From the NCBI RefSeq assembly GCF_007678255.1, contig NZ_VEED01000017.1, positions 1 through 64,000 on the forward strand: a stretch of 64,000 bases of DNA. The letters run 5' to 3'. The stretch is from Bacillus sp. X1(2014) (GTDB lineage Bacteria > Bacillota > Bacilli > Bacillales_B > DSM-18226). This document shows, in pieces, positions 34,917-44,021 of the stretch. The notes under the pieces are model-generated. The model was not told where the DNA came from. It did not search any database and saw only the letters and a list, made by a program, of their open reading frames with translations. A program made the translations under genes and the position numbers. Numbering within the stretch: position 1 is the first letter of the stretch; each line of letters begins with the position of its first letter.

Positions 34917-35999
34917 TTAAACTTCTACCTGTTCAATCTTAACTGTCCAGTTAAACGGATCTTCTTTTTTCCCAAGTTGGATACCGGTCACTTCATCATA
35001 AATACGCTGAGAGAGTTCACCGATTTGGCGGTCATTTATTGTGATCGCTTGGTCATTCCAAGTTAATTCGCCAACAGGGGAAATAACAGCAGCTGTTCCT
35101 GCACCAAACACTTCTTCAAGCTCGCCGCGTGCATGTGCTGCAAATACCTCTTCAATTGAAATTTTCTCTTCTCGTACAGGGATATTCCAATATTTTAGTA
35201 ATTCAATCACGGAATCGCGGGTAACCCCTGGTAAAATACTTCCGTTTAAACGCGGTGTGACCACTTCGCCATTAATTTTGAAGAAGATATTCATACTGCC
35301 AACTTCTTCTACATACTTATTCTCTTTAGCATCAAGCCAGAGAATTTGGGCAAATCCATTTTCATCTGCTTTTTCCTGTGCTTTCAGACTGGCTGCATAA
35401 TTTCCAGCAGTCTTTACATGACCTACTCCGCCAATAACAGCACGAACATAATGTTCTTCTACATAAATTCTAACAGGGCTTAATTGGTCTCCATAATAAG
35501 CTCCAGATGGAGAGAGAATCACAAGCAATTTATATTGTTTCGCAGGGCGGACGCCAAGATACGGTTCCGTTGAGAATATAAACGGACGAATGTAGAGAGA
35601 AGTCCCTTCACCTTCAGGAACCCAATCTTTTTCAGTCAAAATTAATCGTTTAATGGCATTTAATAGAAATTCCTCATCAATCTGTGGAATGCATAGTCTT
35701 TCGCATGATTCATTCAAACGTCTCATGTTTTTTTCTGGACGGAAAAGCTGGATTGCGCCATCAGCCGTCTTATAGGCTTTCATTCCCTCAAAGATTGCTT
35801 GTCCATAGTGAAAAACCATCGCGGACGGTTCAAGCGTTAAGGGCTCATAAGGAGTAATTCTTGGATCATACCAGCCGACTTCATGTTGATAATCCATAAC
35901 AAACATATAATCACTAAAATATTTTCCAAAACCAAGTGATGCAAAATCAGGCTTTTCCTTTAACACTTCTCTTTGAATAAATGCAATATCTTGTTTCAT
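34917..35999 (-). CDS. ilvE: Branched-chain amino acid aminotransferase
   Basis: A 360-residue class IV PLP aminotransferase of the longer IlvE/IlvK form. FHYGQAIFEGMKAY (about 64-77), the PLP lysine in GHVKTAGNYAAS (about 199-210) and the LNGSILPGVTRDSV and EVFGAGTAAVISPV blocks are all present. It interconverts Leu, Ile and Val with their 2-oxo acids. The ATG at 35999 follows AGAGGTG by six bases. A minus-strand TATAAT lies near 36056-36061. No T-box or CodY box was recognised in 36000-36269. Confidence 0.93.
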   Translation of the reverse strand: MKQDIAFIQREVLKEKPDFASLGFGKYFSDYMFVMDYQHEVGWYDPRITPYEPLTLEPSAMVFHYGQAIFEGMKAYKTADGAIQLFRPEKNMRRLNESCERLCIPQIDEEFLLNAIKRLILTEKDWVPEGEGTSLYIRPFIFSTEPYLGVRPAKQYKLLVILSPSGAYYGDQLSPVRIYVEEHYVRAVIGGVGHVKTAGNYAASLKAQEKADENGFAQILWLDAKENKYVEEVGSMNIFFKINGEVVTPRLNGSILPGVTRDSVIELLKYWNIPVREEKISIEEVFAAHARGELEEVFGAGTAAVISPVGELTWNDQAITINDRQIGELSQRIYDEVTGIQLGKKEDPFNWTVKIEQVEV

Positions 36000-36269
36000 G
36001 GTTAACACCTCTTGTCGATTCTCTACTTTATCTTGTTGATTAGTAGGCTTTTGTATTATAGAAATTTTAAATTGAAAGTAACTTTATTATCTAACTATAC
36101 CACTTAAGCAGCACCTACTGCCATTCTCTAGAATAAAAAAATCAAATAATTCTAAAAATAAGGAACCAATGTCTTTATGTTTTTAGGATATTAACATAAT
36201 TAACTAGAAAGATGAAGAAACTAGAAATTAATACCTAGACAGGACAAAAGGATAAAGGAAGATACACAG

Positions 36270-36740
36270 ATGTCATTGGTGATTTTTTCAACAATATGTT
36301 CACTTGTGATCATATATTTTGCGGTCATGCCTAAAAATTTGAACACACTCGAATTAGCTTTGATTATGATCCTTGTCATATATCTTGATAGCAATGTGAT
36401 GGATATTGTTATGTTAAACCTTAAAAGTATTAAATTATCAGATAAGCTTGCAGGAATTGTAACATTTTATCTGACTTTTCTTGTATTATATCCTCTTGTG
36501 TTAGCATGGAATATCGACCGCCTATATTCCACGCATCATAAGTCAGTGAAAATTGGACTTTCGCTTTTTACAATCTTGTTGATTGCGGGGCTGGAAAGTT
36601 TAACGAAAATAGTAAATGCCGTAAACTATGTGAACTGGAATTGGCAGAAGGATATTGTACAATGGGTCATCATTTGGCTAATTAGTTTTGGAAGTCACCT
36701 TTTGTTTCGAAAATTAGTATTGAAAGAGTTGAAACAATAA
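36270..36740 (+). CDS. CBO0543-type small integral membrane protein
   Basis: 156 residues with four to five hydrophobic segments (IFSTICSLVIIYFAV, LALIMILVIYLDSNV, IVTFYLTFLVLYPLV, ILLIAGLESL, VIIWLISFGSHLLF) and conserved-looking WNIDRLY and YVNWNWQKDI patches. It resembles the CBO0543 family of unknown function. The stop codon overlaps the start of the next, related reading frame by one base, so they are translationally coupled. Confidence 0.65.
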   Translation: MSLVIFSTICSLVIIYFAVMPKNLNTLELALIMILVIYLDSNVMDIVMLNLKSIKLSDKLAGIVTFYLTFLVLYPLVLAWNIDRLYSTHHKSVKIGLSLFTILLIAGLESLTKIVNAVNYVNWNWQKDIVQWVIIWLISFGSHLLFRKLVLKELKQ

Positions 36741-37265
36741 TGTTAGTATTACCAGAAGATTTCGATACCAACGAATGGTTTATAACGATTTCCATAGCAG
36801 TTACTTATACATTTATGCTAAGTCTTCCAAAGCGATTTCCGCTTTCTATTACCCTTCTTATGCTTCTTTTTAGCATGACATATGCTCAAGTCATTGATCA
36901 TATATTAGCTGAAACCAAATTTGATCTATATGATATAAATGGATGTAGAAAAATATGAATGGTTCGATTTTATTACTTGGTTTCTTTACCCGCCCTTCGG
37001 ATATACCTTTGTTTATTTTTATGATAAATGGAGGGTAAAAGGGTTCGGGGTATTTTGGTACATAGTAGCATGGGCATTCATTTCATTAGTAGTTGAGGTC
37101 CTTAGCTTTAAGTTACATGTATTCACGTACAAGGGCTGGAAGTTTTCGTATTCTTTTCCGATTTATCTCGTGACTCTATGTATTTATTTGCTTGTCTTTC
37201 TTTATTTAAAAGGCACTTTTGAAAAATTAAAGCGTACGCCAATCAATTCAGATAGTGGAGGGTAA
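36740..37265 (+). pseudogene. CBO0543-type membrane protein gene split by a frameshift
   Basis: Two overlapping frames (36740-36958 and 36939-37265) together form one CBO0543-like protein of about 175 residues. The first gives two membrane segments and ends FDLYDINGCRKI; the second begins MDVEKYEWFDFITW and supplies three more. Removing one G near 36944 joins them as DLYDIN-DVEKYEWFD, a smooth family-like sequence. The alternative is two coupled small proteins with a 20-base overlap. Confidence 0.65.
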
Positions 37266-37267
37266 TA

Positions 37268-37702
37268 ATGGTAGATGTTTTTACAGAAATAATAATCGAG
37301 CGACCGGTGGGAGAAGTATCAAACTATGCAGCTAATCCTGACAACGCCCCGGAATGGTATGTAAATATTCAATCCGCCGAATGGCAAACGGAAAAACCAT
37401 TGAAGTTGGGTACAAGAGTGGCTTTTAAAGCCCATTTTCTTGGAAGGGAACTTGCCTATATCTATGAGATAACTGAATTTATATCAGAAAAAAAGCTAGT
37501 TATGAAAACAGCTCAGGGCCCGTTTCCTATGGAGACCATCTATACTTGGGAATCTATCGAGGGAAATCGTACAAGGATGACGTTAAGGAATAAAGGGAAT
37601 CCAACCGGTTTTTCAAAAGTATTTGCACCATTTATGGCTCCGATGATGAAACGAGCAAACATGAAAGATTTAAAAAATATTAAACAAATTCTTGAGTCCT
37701 AA
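37268..37702 (+). CDS. SRPBCC-fold protein (polyketide cyclase/START-like)
   Basis: 144 residues. [27 protein letters not shown] is the usual N-terminal strand-helix signature of the SRPBCC superfamily, and [22 protein letters not shown] is the closing C-terminal helix. Such proteins bind hydrophobic ligands; no specific function can be assigned. GGAGGG is six bases before the ATG. Likely last gene of the CBO0543 operon. Confidence 0.78.
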   Translation: MVDVFTEIIIERPVGEVSNYAANPDNAPEWYVNIQSAEWQTEKPLKLGTRVAFKAHFLGRELAYIYEITEFISEKKLVMKTAQGPFPMETIYTWESIEGNRTRMTLRNKGNPTGFSKVFAPFMAPMMKRANMKDLKNIKQILES

Positions 37703-37711
37703 TAGTATGCC

Positions 37712-37738
37712 GAAAAAAAAACGCCACAAATGGGCGTC
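37712..37738 (-). terminator. Terminator after the 55-residue Asn/Gln-rich gene
   Basis: On the minus strand ACGCCCATTTGTGGCGT forms a tight stem followed by nine T residues, about 11 bases after the small gene's stop. Confidence 0.85.
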
Positions 37739-37748
37739 TAAGCAGAAA

Positions 37749-37916
37749 TCATGACTGTTCATTGTTTTCAACTGCATTAGTAAAAGCATTGGGGTCAACC
37801 GTGTTTGCACCATAGTCTGGAACATTACTCGCATGCTCTTGGTGATACTGAGACCCCGACCCTTGTTGATTTGGATTGGTTTTCCCTTTTTGTTGGTTGT
37901 TTTGTTGATTTGGCAT
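37749..37916 (-). CDS. Small Asn/Gln-rich protein (55 residues), unknown
   Basis: The frame starts MPNQQNNQQKGKTNPNQQG and ends TNAVENNEQS. It has no hydrophobic segment and is rich in N, Q, G and S, reminiscent in style of small spore or coat proteins, but I do not recognise a family. Support for coding is good: AGGGGGTGA four bases before ATG at 37916, and a strong terminator just downstream. A longer overlapping frame in another phase (37670-37924) crosses that terminator and is rejected. Confidence 0.7.
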   Translation of the reverse strand: MPNQQNNQQKGKTNPNQQGSGSQYHQEHASNVPDYGANTVDPNAFTNAVENNEQS

Positions 37917-37975
37917 ATTCTCACCCCCTAAACCTACAGTGTAGTATGCGTAGTATGGGGGGAATTATTCACAAA

Positions 37976-38758
37976 TCAGCGATGCATGGACCACATTCCA
38001 ATATCCTTAAATCCAAGCCGTTTGTAAATTCGGCCGGCCTCAGGGTTATCATAAAAAAGGCAAAGTGTTTTGCCCTCATTTAGGACATCCTGAACCACCT
38101 TTTTCATAATAGAAGTGGCGAGCCCTTTTCGGCGATATTCTTTTCTGGTGCACACTCCGACAATCATTGCTGACATTGAGTTTTCAGCTGCAGTTGATAC
38201 ACACGCAGTCATGATACCATTATCTTCTGTAAAATAGGTTCTAGATGTATTCGCCTCAATGGATTGTATCAATACGTCCCGGGCATCATCTCTGACATAA
38301 AATTCTTCAATAGATTTGCGGAGTTCTAAAATTTGATCTACATCCTCGATGCTAGCCTTTTTATATACGACATTATCAGGAGACAGGCATTCATCCGTAC
38401 GGCATTCAGCAAAATAAGTCACTTGCTTTTTACCAAGCTGGAGCTCATCATATGGCTCAAATTTCGCTACGATTTCTGATTTTCCGGATAAGAGGATAGG
38501 CTGGCTATAGTTCTTCATAATCGATACAAAACCGCTCGTATCGAAATCTTCTTTTGCATAAGGTATAAAAGATTGATGGAACCTAAGAAGTACAGCAATA
38601 ATCATGTTCTGTTCATCAAACTCAGCCCAGAGTTCTTGAGACTCCGAAGAATAACCGAATGCCTCAATATCCCCGATAATAAATAGATTCATAGATGGTT
38701 CATCACTTAAAAAAGCAAGAACCCGTTGATGGTCTTGGTCCGTAAGTTTTCTAATCAC
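37976..38758 (-). CDS. GNAT N-acetyltransferase
   Basis: 260 residues. The C-terminal GNAT core shows VGVCTRKEYRRKGLATSIMKKVVQDVL (about 205-231, acetyl-CoA loop) and YDNPEAGRIYKRLGF. The N-terminal half starts IRKLTDQDHQRVLAFLSDEPSMNLFIIGDIE, typical of the two-part YitI/DUF-GNAT proteins of Bacillus. Substrate unknown. The start codon is GTG with GGGGGAA five bases upstream. Confidence 0.78.
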   Translation of the reverse strand: MIRKLTDQDHQRVLAFLSDEPSMNLFIIGDIEAFGYSSESQELWAEFDEQNMIIAVLLRFHQSFIPYAKEDFDTSGFVSIMKNYSQPILLSGKSEIVAKFEPYDELQLGKKQVTYFAECRTDECLSPDNVVYKKASIEDVDQILELRKSIEEFYVRDDARDVLIQSIEANTSRTYFTEDNGIMTACVSTAAENSMSAMIVGVCTRKEYRRKGLATSIMKKVVQDVLNEGKTLCLFYDNPEAGRIYKRLGFKDIGMWSMHR

Positions 38759-38946
38759 GGCAATTCCCCCTTATTTTCAAAAGGTAACTAAATAATTGGA
38801 AAATTTCAAGTGTTTTATAAAGTATCCTTAAGTTTTAATACCTGAATAACTGAATGTTGTCCAAATAAGTCATATCCCGTATTTTGTAAGCGTATAAATT
38901 ATTGTTGAAGTTTCTAAAATAAGATTACTAGTAAAGGGGAATATCG

Positions 38947-39909
38947 ATGAAAAATAGAATTGATCCTGAATTGAGAGAGACGCTCGAATTATTTCCACCG
39001 CTTGATTTGGACAACCTGAAGGAATTTAGACAGTTTATGGCGGAGGCAGCACATTCTCTCGAAATACCAATAGATGAGCATGTTGCTATTTATGACCGGA
39101 TGATTCCAGGTCCAGAGGCTAACCTTGAAGTTAGGGTACGAATTTATGAACCAAAGGAAAAAGATGAGAGGTTACCAGGTCTCTTGTGGATTCACGGTGG
39201 AGGATATGTCCTCGGAACGCCAGAGGATAATGATGTCTTGTGTCAGCAATTTGTCATTGATGCGAATTGTGTGGTGGTTTCGGTTGATTATCGTTTAGCT
39301 CCAGAGGATCCATATCCAGCAGGCTTGGAAGATTGCTATGCAGCCCTACAATGGATGTCTGAAAATGCGAATGAATTAGGCATTGATTCGTCCCGGATTG
39401 GGGCAGCAGGGGCTAGTGCAGGCGGAGGGTTAACTGCAGCCCTAGCGTTATTGGCTCGCGATCGAAATGGCCCTAAATTATGTTTCCAAATGCCGTTGTA
39501 TCCGATGATTGATGATCAAAATAATACACCATCAAGTTTAGAAATAACCGGAAATATGATTTGGAACCATGACCTCAATGAAAAAGGCTGGTCCATGTAC
39601 CTCAATGGGGAAAATCGCACAGAAAATGTTTCAGAGTATGCAGCCCCGGCTCGAGCAACCGATCTGACGGGACTTCCGTATACCTATACTTGTGTAGGGC
39701 AATTAGATCCATTCCGTGATGAGACACTTACCTATGTTACAAAGCTTAGCCAGGCTGGTGTTGATGTGGAATTCCACCTTTATCCTGGATGTTACCATGG
39801 ATTTGAAGGACTTACTCCTAACGCGGCTATCAGTCAACGGGCCGTTGCCGAATATGTTAGTGCAGTAAAGCATGTATTGCACCGAAAGATTACTGTGAAA
39901 AATGGGTAA
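38947..39909 (+). CDS. Alpha/beta hydrolase, HSL-type esterase
   Basis: 320 residues with the hormone-sensitive-lipase signature: oxyanion HGGGYVLG (about 79-86), nucleophile GASAGGG (Ser about 158), acid in GQLDPFRDE (Asp about 257) and HGFEG (His about 287). Cytoplasmic carboxylesterase or lipase, substrate unknown. Monocistronic, with a strong terminator. Confidence 0.85.
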   Translation: MKNRIDPELRETLELFPPLDLDNLKEFRQFMAEAAHSLEIPIDEHVAIYDRMIPGPEANLEVRVRIYEPKEKDERLPGLLWIHGGGYVLGTPEDNDVLCQQFVIDANCVVVSVDYRLAPEDPYPAGLEDCYAALQWMSENANELGIDSSRIGAAGASAGGGLTAALALLARDRNGPKLCFQMPLYPMIDDQNNTPSSLEITGNMIWNHDLNEKGWSMYLNGENRTENVSEYAAPARATDLTGLPYTYTCVGQLDPFRDETLTYVTKLSQAGVDVEFHLYPGCYHGFEGLTPNAAISQRAVAEYVSAVKHVLHRKITVKNG

Positions 39910-39933
39910 AACTTAGTTTCACTAAAAGTAAAC

Positions 39934-39971
39934 AAAAAAGGCGGACAGTACCACTGTCTGCCTTTTTTGTT
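39934..39971 (+). terminator. Terminator after the HSL-type esterase gene
   Basis: AAAAAAGGCGGACAGT and ACTGTCTGCCTTTTTT form a long stem around ACC, followed by T residues. Confidence 0.9.
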
Positions 39972-40204
39972 CCATTTTCTTACTTTAGGAAACTCTAATA
40001 ACCTTATTGTTTACCCAGACCAAAAATATAGGGTGTTTATTAGGCATGTTGTACAATTTATAAAACGTAAAATTTGTCGTAAATTTAGAGTAGGGATTAT
40101 TCCAATTTAAGATAATGGCTTACCGTTTGGATTTTATTAGACTAGAAAAAAATCTACAATTTAGCAATTCGATTTTACTTACAAGAAGGACGTGTAGTGT
40201 TGAA

Positions 40205-41077
40205 ATGAAGAAAACAGTTATATATAAGAGTAATGAATGTTTTTCGATAAAGGCTGATTTTTATGGAAATAGCAATGATCATGCACCGGTTATAGTTTAT
40301 ATTCATGGTGGTGGGCTTGTTTGGGGGACAAGAGAAGAAATAAGTGATGAGATGATAAAATTCTATAATGATAATGGATTTGCTTTGTTTTCTATCGACT
40401 ATAGGCTAGCTCCTGAGACAAAATTGCCGGACATTCTGGATGATGTTCAAGATGCATTACAGTGGCTAATATCAGAAGGACCGAATGAATTTTCCATTGA
40501 TCCGAAAAGAATTGCTGTTGTTGGTAGCTCTGCAGGTGGTTTTTTGGCGCTTTGTACGGGTTCATTTACACACAAACCACGTGCAATTGTCTCTTTTTAT
40601 GGCTATGGAGATATCATTGGGAATTGGGCAACAAATCCCAGCAGTTTTTATTTACAAAAGGACCATGTCACTAAAAATATTGCTAGAAGGCTTATCTCCG
40701 ACCAAGTGATTACAGAGGCATCGATTGAACAGAGGTTTCTCTATTATGTGTATGCTCGACAACAAGGGATATGGATCCAAGAGATTACGGGGATAAATCC
40801 AAAATTACATAAGGATGCACTCTTAAAGTTTTGTCCAAAGCAAAATATTACTAGGGATTATCCACCAACCTTACTGTTACACGGGACAAAGGATGAGGAT
40901 GTTCCATATGAACAATCGGTATTTATGAGAGGATCACTAATAAAAGAAAAGGTTGAAACCAGGTTAATCACAATTCCAAATGGAGAGCATGTATTTGATA
41001 AGGATTTTGATAATCCGGTTGTCCAAGGTGCATTTAAACAAGTGATTGAATTCCTTCAATACCATTTATCGGAATAA
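40205..41077 (+). CDS. Alpha/beta hydrolase (esterase/lipase-like)
   Basis: About 290 residues from ATG at 40205. Oxyanion motif IHGGGLVWG, nucleophile GSSAGGFLA, acid HGTKDEDVP and GEHVF (histidine) give a complete catalytic set. It is related in fold to the previous gene but not a recent duplicate. The start is uncertain: AAGGA lies 14 bases before this ATG, and an earlier ATG at 40115 adds 30 residues without family character. Confidence 0.78.
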   Translation: MKKTVIYKSNECFSIKADFYGNSNDHAPVIVYIHGGGLVWGTREEISDEMIKFYNDNGFALFSIDYRLAPETKLPDILDDVQDALQWLISEGPNEFSIDPKRIAVVGSSAGGFLALCTGSFTHKPRAIVSFYGYGDIIGNWATNPSSFYLQKDHVTKNIARRLISDQVITEASIEQRFLYYVYARQQGIWIQEITGINPKLHKDALLKFCPKQNITRDYPPTLLLHGTKDEDVPYEQSVFMRGSLIKEKVETRLITIPNGEHVFDKDFDNPVVQGAFKQVIEFLQYHLSE

Positions 41078-41103
41078 GGTCTTATCGACTTCTTGTCCCA
41101 CGA

Positions 41104-41151
41104 AAAATAGATGGGTCCCATGGTTCATAGAGAACGGGACCCATCTATTTT
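41104..41151. terminator. Bidirectional terminator shared with the PucR-type gene
   Basis: AAAATAGATGGGTCCC and GGGACCCATCTATTTT make a perfect 16-bp stem; T tracts occur on both strands. It overlaps the stop codon of the PucR-type gene by two bases. Confidence 0.88.
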
Positions 41152-42859
41152 AAGAATTGATAGGAAGTTTTTTATTTAAGAGTCTAAATATTTTTAAAGC
41201 TAATTGTATTTGCAGTAATTCCTCTGAGTTTTTTAAATCAGTATTTAAGATTTCCTTAATTTTCTCGATTCTGTAAATAAGCGTATTTCGGTGTAAAAAC
41301 ATCGCCTTTGCTGTTTCACTAATATTAAGGTTATTAATAAAATAGTTCTCTAGCGTAATGATATAACTTGTCCCATGTAAATGATCATGCTCATAGATTT
41401 TCCCAAGGCTTTTCTTGAAAAACTCTTCTAATTCTGAATCTTTGATATTACTGTCCAAAAAGTGATAGATGGAATGATCCTCATAATGAGATACTCCCCC
41501 TCGTATATTAAATTTCTCCATAAGCCGAATAGATTCATTGGCTTCAGAAAAGCTCTTATGAAGGGAATGAATGGTTTCGTACTGACGGCCAATTCCAACT
41601 AAGAAAGTTGTATTATTTATTTCCGTTTCAAGTACATTATAAATTTTAATCCCGTATTGTTTTATCTCATTTACCGAAAGAGAAGGTTTATTGTCATTTT
41701 TTCCAATCATTATAATGATACGATTGTTTCTATGGAAGCATGTGACCTCAGCGTTTGAATAGTTCGAAAGATTATAGACTATGTCCACGCATTTTCTGGA
41801 TTTGTTCTCCAACCGAACCCTCCTTGCAACCATATCATCATAACTGTCATCTTCCTTTGATTCTAAATTAATGACTATACAGTAGTAACTATAACTCGGA
41901 TTTAATCCATGCATTTCACTAAAGGTGTGAATAGTTTCGACGGATGTTATTTTTCCAGTCAGCAAATCATCAAAGAAATCCTGTTTGATTTTTAACTTTA
42001 CCTCTTCGATCTCCTTTGCTTTTATACGTTCCAGTGCCATTATAGTTGAAGCCTGCTCTAAAATAATAAAGTCAAACTCCGTTAAATCTTGAACAGTCTG
42101 CCATACAACAATATATCCATAAATATTATTTGAAACTGCGATAGGAAGGATGCGGCATTTTATTTCCATTTTTTCTAAGTAATAAGTGCGTTGAATACTT
42201 TTTTTCATTTCACTTATCTCTTTAGGAACAGACTGAATAAACTCTTTATTGAAAATAGGTCGATTTTTAACAAGATTGAAGCAGTATGAAAGAGGTACCT
42301 TATTATTTAGATGTTCTGTGTAGTGAAGCAACTTCCAATCCGGGTCAACGAAAATAATTGGATTATTAATAGAGCCCGATAACATGGAAGAAATCCTTTC
42401 AATCCCTCCGCCCTCCAGTGTAATTCGAAAAAATAAGTTATGCATGTCTAGGGTTTTTCTATTTAATAAATCATAACGTCCAGATGCTTTCTCATTAATA
42501 ATAGAAATAACCTTTGATAAGGTATATTCAAAAGGCAACTCAATCAGTGGAAAACCCAATTCGTTTGCATAATCGATCATTTTCTGTGGGAGCTTTTCGA
42601 AGTATCGTTTCATTTTAACAACGAGACCAGCGCAATTAATAGCTGAAAGCTCGTTAAGTATTCTAATTTGTAAATCCTCATTATCTTTAAAAATATAACC
42701 CGTTGATAAAAGGAGTTCATTAGGTGAAAGCCAGTCAAATGCCTCGGGATTTTCAATGATATTTACAATTGAAATTTCATTATCAATTCCTTTTTCCCCA
42801 GCAACTATCTTTAAGCCATCAATCGCTTGTATTTCAAATAAATCCTTAACGGTCAGCAA
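41150..42859 (-). CDS. PucR-family transcriptional regulator
   Basis: 569 residues. An N-terminal PucR/DUF domain (about 1-120, TVKDLFEIQAIDGLKIVAG, ELLLSTG), a middle GGDEF-like linker region and a C-terminal PucR helix-turn-helix (ISETAKAMFLHRNTLIYRIEKIKEIL, about 520-545) are present. B. subtilis PucR activates purine catabolism genes, and relatives control nucleobase and amino-acid use. It is divergent from the carbamoyltransferase run and is its likely activator. TTG at 42859 follows AAGGAG by eight bases. Confidence 0.88.
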   Translation of the reverse strand: MLTVKDLFEIQAIDGLKIVAGEKGIDNEISIVNIIENPEAFDWLSPNELLLSTGYIFKDNEDLQIRILNELSAINCAGLVVKMKRYFEKLPQKMIDYANELGFPLIELPFEYTLSKVISIINEKASGRYDLLNRKTLDMHNLFFRITLEGGGIERISSMLSGSINNPIIFVDPDWKLLHYTEHLNNKVPLSYCFNLVKNRPIFNKEFIQSVPKEISEMKKSIQRTYYLEKMEIKCRILPIAVSNNIYGYIVVWQTVQDLTEFDFIILEQASTIMALERIKAKEIEEVKLKIKQDFFDDLLTGKITSVETIHTFSEMHGLNPSYSYYCIVINLESKEDDSYDDMVARRVRLENKSRKCVDIVYNLSNYSNAEVTCFHRNNRIIIMIGKNDNKPSLSVNEIKQYGIKIYNVLETEINNTTFLVGIGRQYETIHSLHKSFSEANESIRLMEKFNIRGGVSHYEDHSIYHFLDSNIKDSELEEFFKKSLGKIYEHDHLHGTSYIITLENYFINNLNISETAKAMFLHRNTLIYRIEKIKEILNTDLKNSEELLQIQLALKIFRLLNKKLPINS

Positions 42860-43023
42860 GGTTATCACTCCTTTGTCGAAAAATCGACATATTTAATTGT
42901 GTAACATGCACAAACGATTTCTACTTTTTTTGGTTTGCTTAAACGATGATGTTTTTATGCATTCTATCTAAAATAATCATGTAAGGTCATAACCTGTCAA
43001 ACTAAAATAGCAGTTAAACAAAT

Positions 43024-43040
43024 TTTCCCTTTTAGGGAAA
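43024..43040. promoter_or_regulatory. Palindrome in the PucR/allH divergent region
   Basis: TTTCCC-TTTTA-GGGAAA lies near the middle of the 268-base gap between the divergent genes. It is a candidate regulator site by position only; it does not match the known PucR box. No convincing -35/-10 pair was identified in 42860-43127. Confidence 0.4.
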
Positions 43041-43127
43041 TGGAAAGTTGAGACTTATTTTTATACTGTACCTTACAAATATATCCTTTGAAAGGGGCTG
43101 CATGTACAGACGTTCCAGATCAATGTT

Positions 43128-44021
43128 GTGCCACAATCGAGGAATGCGAAATCTGGTGAACTTGGGTTTATCGAAAGAATTAATAATTCGGGTTTAACTG
43201 GGTTTGTTCATAGCACATTTAAAAGGACTATTAATATCCATTGTCATGAAAATGAAGAATTATTTACGATTGCCAGCGCCCAAATTGATAATGGACCTAA
43301 TACGCTTGTGATTCATTCTCCCAGCCTGGAAGAATTCAATATCGATGTCAATGCTGCAGTGTATGTAAAAAATAATGTATTGCACATTTCAAATAAGCTT
43401 GCCATATCTACGAATCATGCTGATAAATGGTTTAGTATTTTACCAGAGTACCCTGCGAACACTGAAAACATCAATCGAAATTTAAAAAGAATGATGGAAT
43501 ACATCGATATCCATGGGAAAGCTGGAGGAATGAAAGGGAAAGTAGTTGGCCAAAGTCCTTTTGAGGCTGAAATGTCTAAATTGCTCGAAGAACGAACCAA
43601 GTTATTATTAGAGGGATTATTAAATAACCGGATGACCAGTGCCTTGCATCATGCTGTTTCGTTAATAGGTCTTGGTCCAGGATTAACTCCCTCAGGCGAT
43701 GACTACCTAGTTGGATTATTTACGATCATTAATTTGAGGAATAGCCCTTTCTATCTACATCAATCATTTTGTGAAGAAGTGTTGCAGAATGCAAAAAACT
43801 TAACAAATGAAATAAGCTATATGGCATTAAAAAAGGCATCAATTGGTCAAGTGAGAGAGTCTGTTATTCACTTAATCCATTCCATACTTTATGGAGAAGA
43901 AGAAGACTTATTTCTCACTTTAAATAAAGTACTAAATATCGGCTCTTCATCAGGAACAGATTTAGCCTTAGGGCTTGTCTGTGGGTTGAAAGCCAATCTT
44001 AAAGCAGGAGGTCAATCATGA
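43128..44021 (+). CDS. allH: DUF2877 protein, AllH-type carbamoyltransferase subunit
   Basis: 297 residues. LIGLGPGLTPSGDDYLVGL (about 181-199) and LNIGSSSGTDLALGLVCGL (about 273-291) are the family-defining blocks shared with E. coli YlbF (AllH) and YahE. In E. coli AllF, AllG and AllH together form the oxamate carbamoyltransferase. The start is uncertain: GTG at 43128 lacks a ribosome site, and AAAGGGG lies before an ATG at 43102 that is out of frame. Overlaps the FdrA gene by four bases. Confidence 0.83.
   Translation: MPQSRNAKSGELGFIERINNSGLTGFVHSTFKRTINIHCHENEELFTIASAQIDNGPNTLVIHSPSLEEFNIDVNAAVYVKNNVLHISNKLAISTNHADKWFSILPEYPANTENINRNLKRMMEYIDIHGKAGGMKGKVVGQSPFEAEMSKLLEERTKLLLEGLLNNRMTSALHHAVSLIGLGPGLTPSGDDYLVGLFTIINLRNSPFYLHQSFCEEVLQNAKNLTNEISYMALKKASIGQVRESVIHLIHSILYGEEEDLFLTLNKVLNIGSSSGTDLALGLVCGLKANLKAGGQS

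Noticed and set aside
36000..36269. T-box leader for ilvE
   Set aside because: No specifier loop or T-box core sequence was found in the gap.
37670..37924. 84-codon frame on the minus strand
   Set aside because: Overlaps, in another phase, the better supported 55-residue gene and reads through that gene's terminator.
43098..43128. Earlier start for allH at CTG 43098
   Set aside because: The ribosome-like AAAGGGG touches the CTG directly, leaving no spacing; the GTG at 43128 was kept with a note of doubt.
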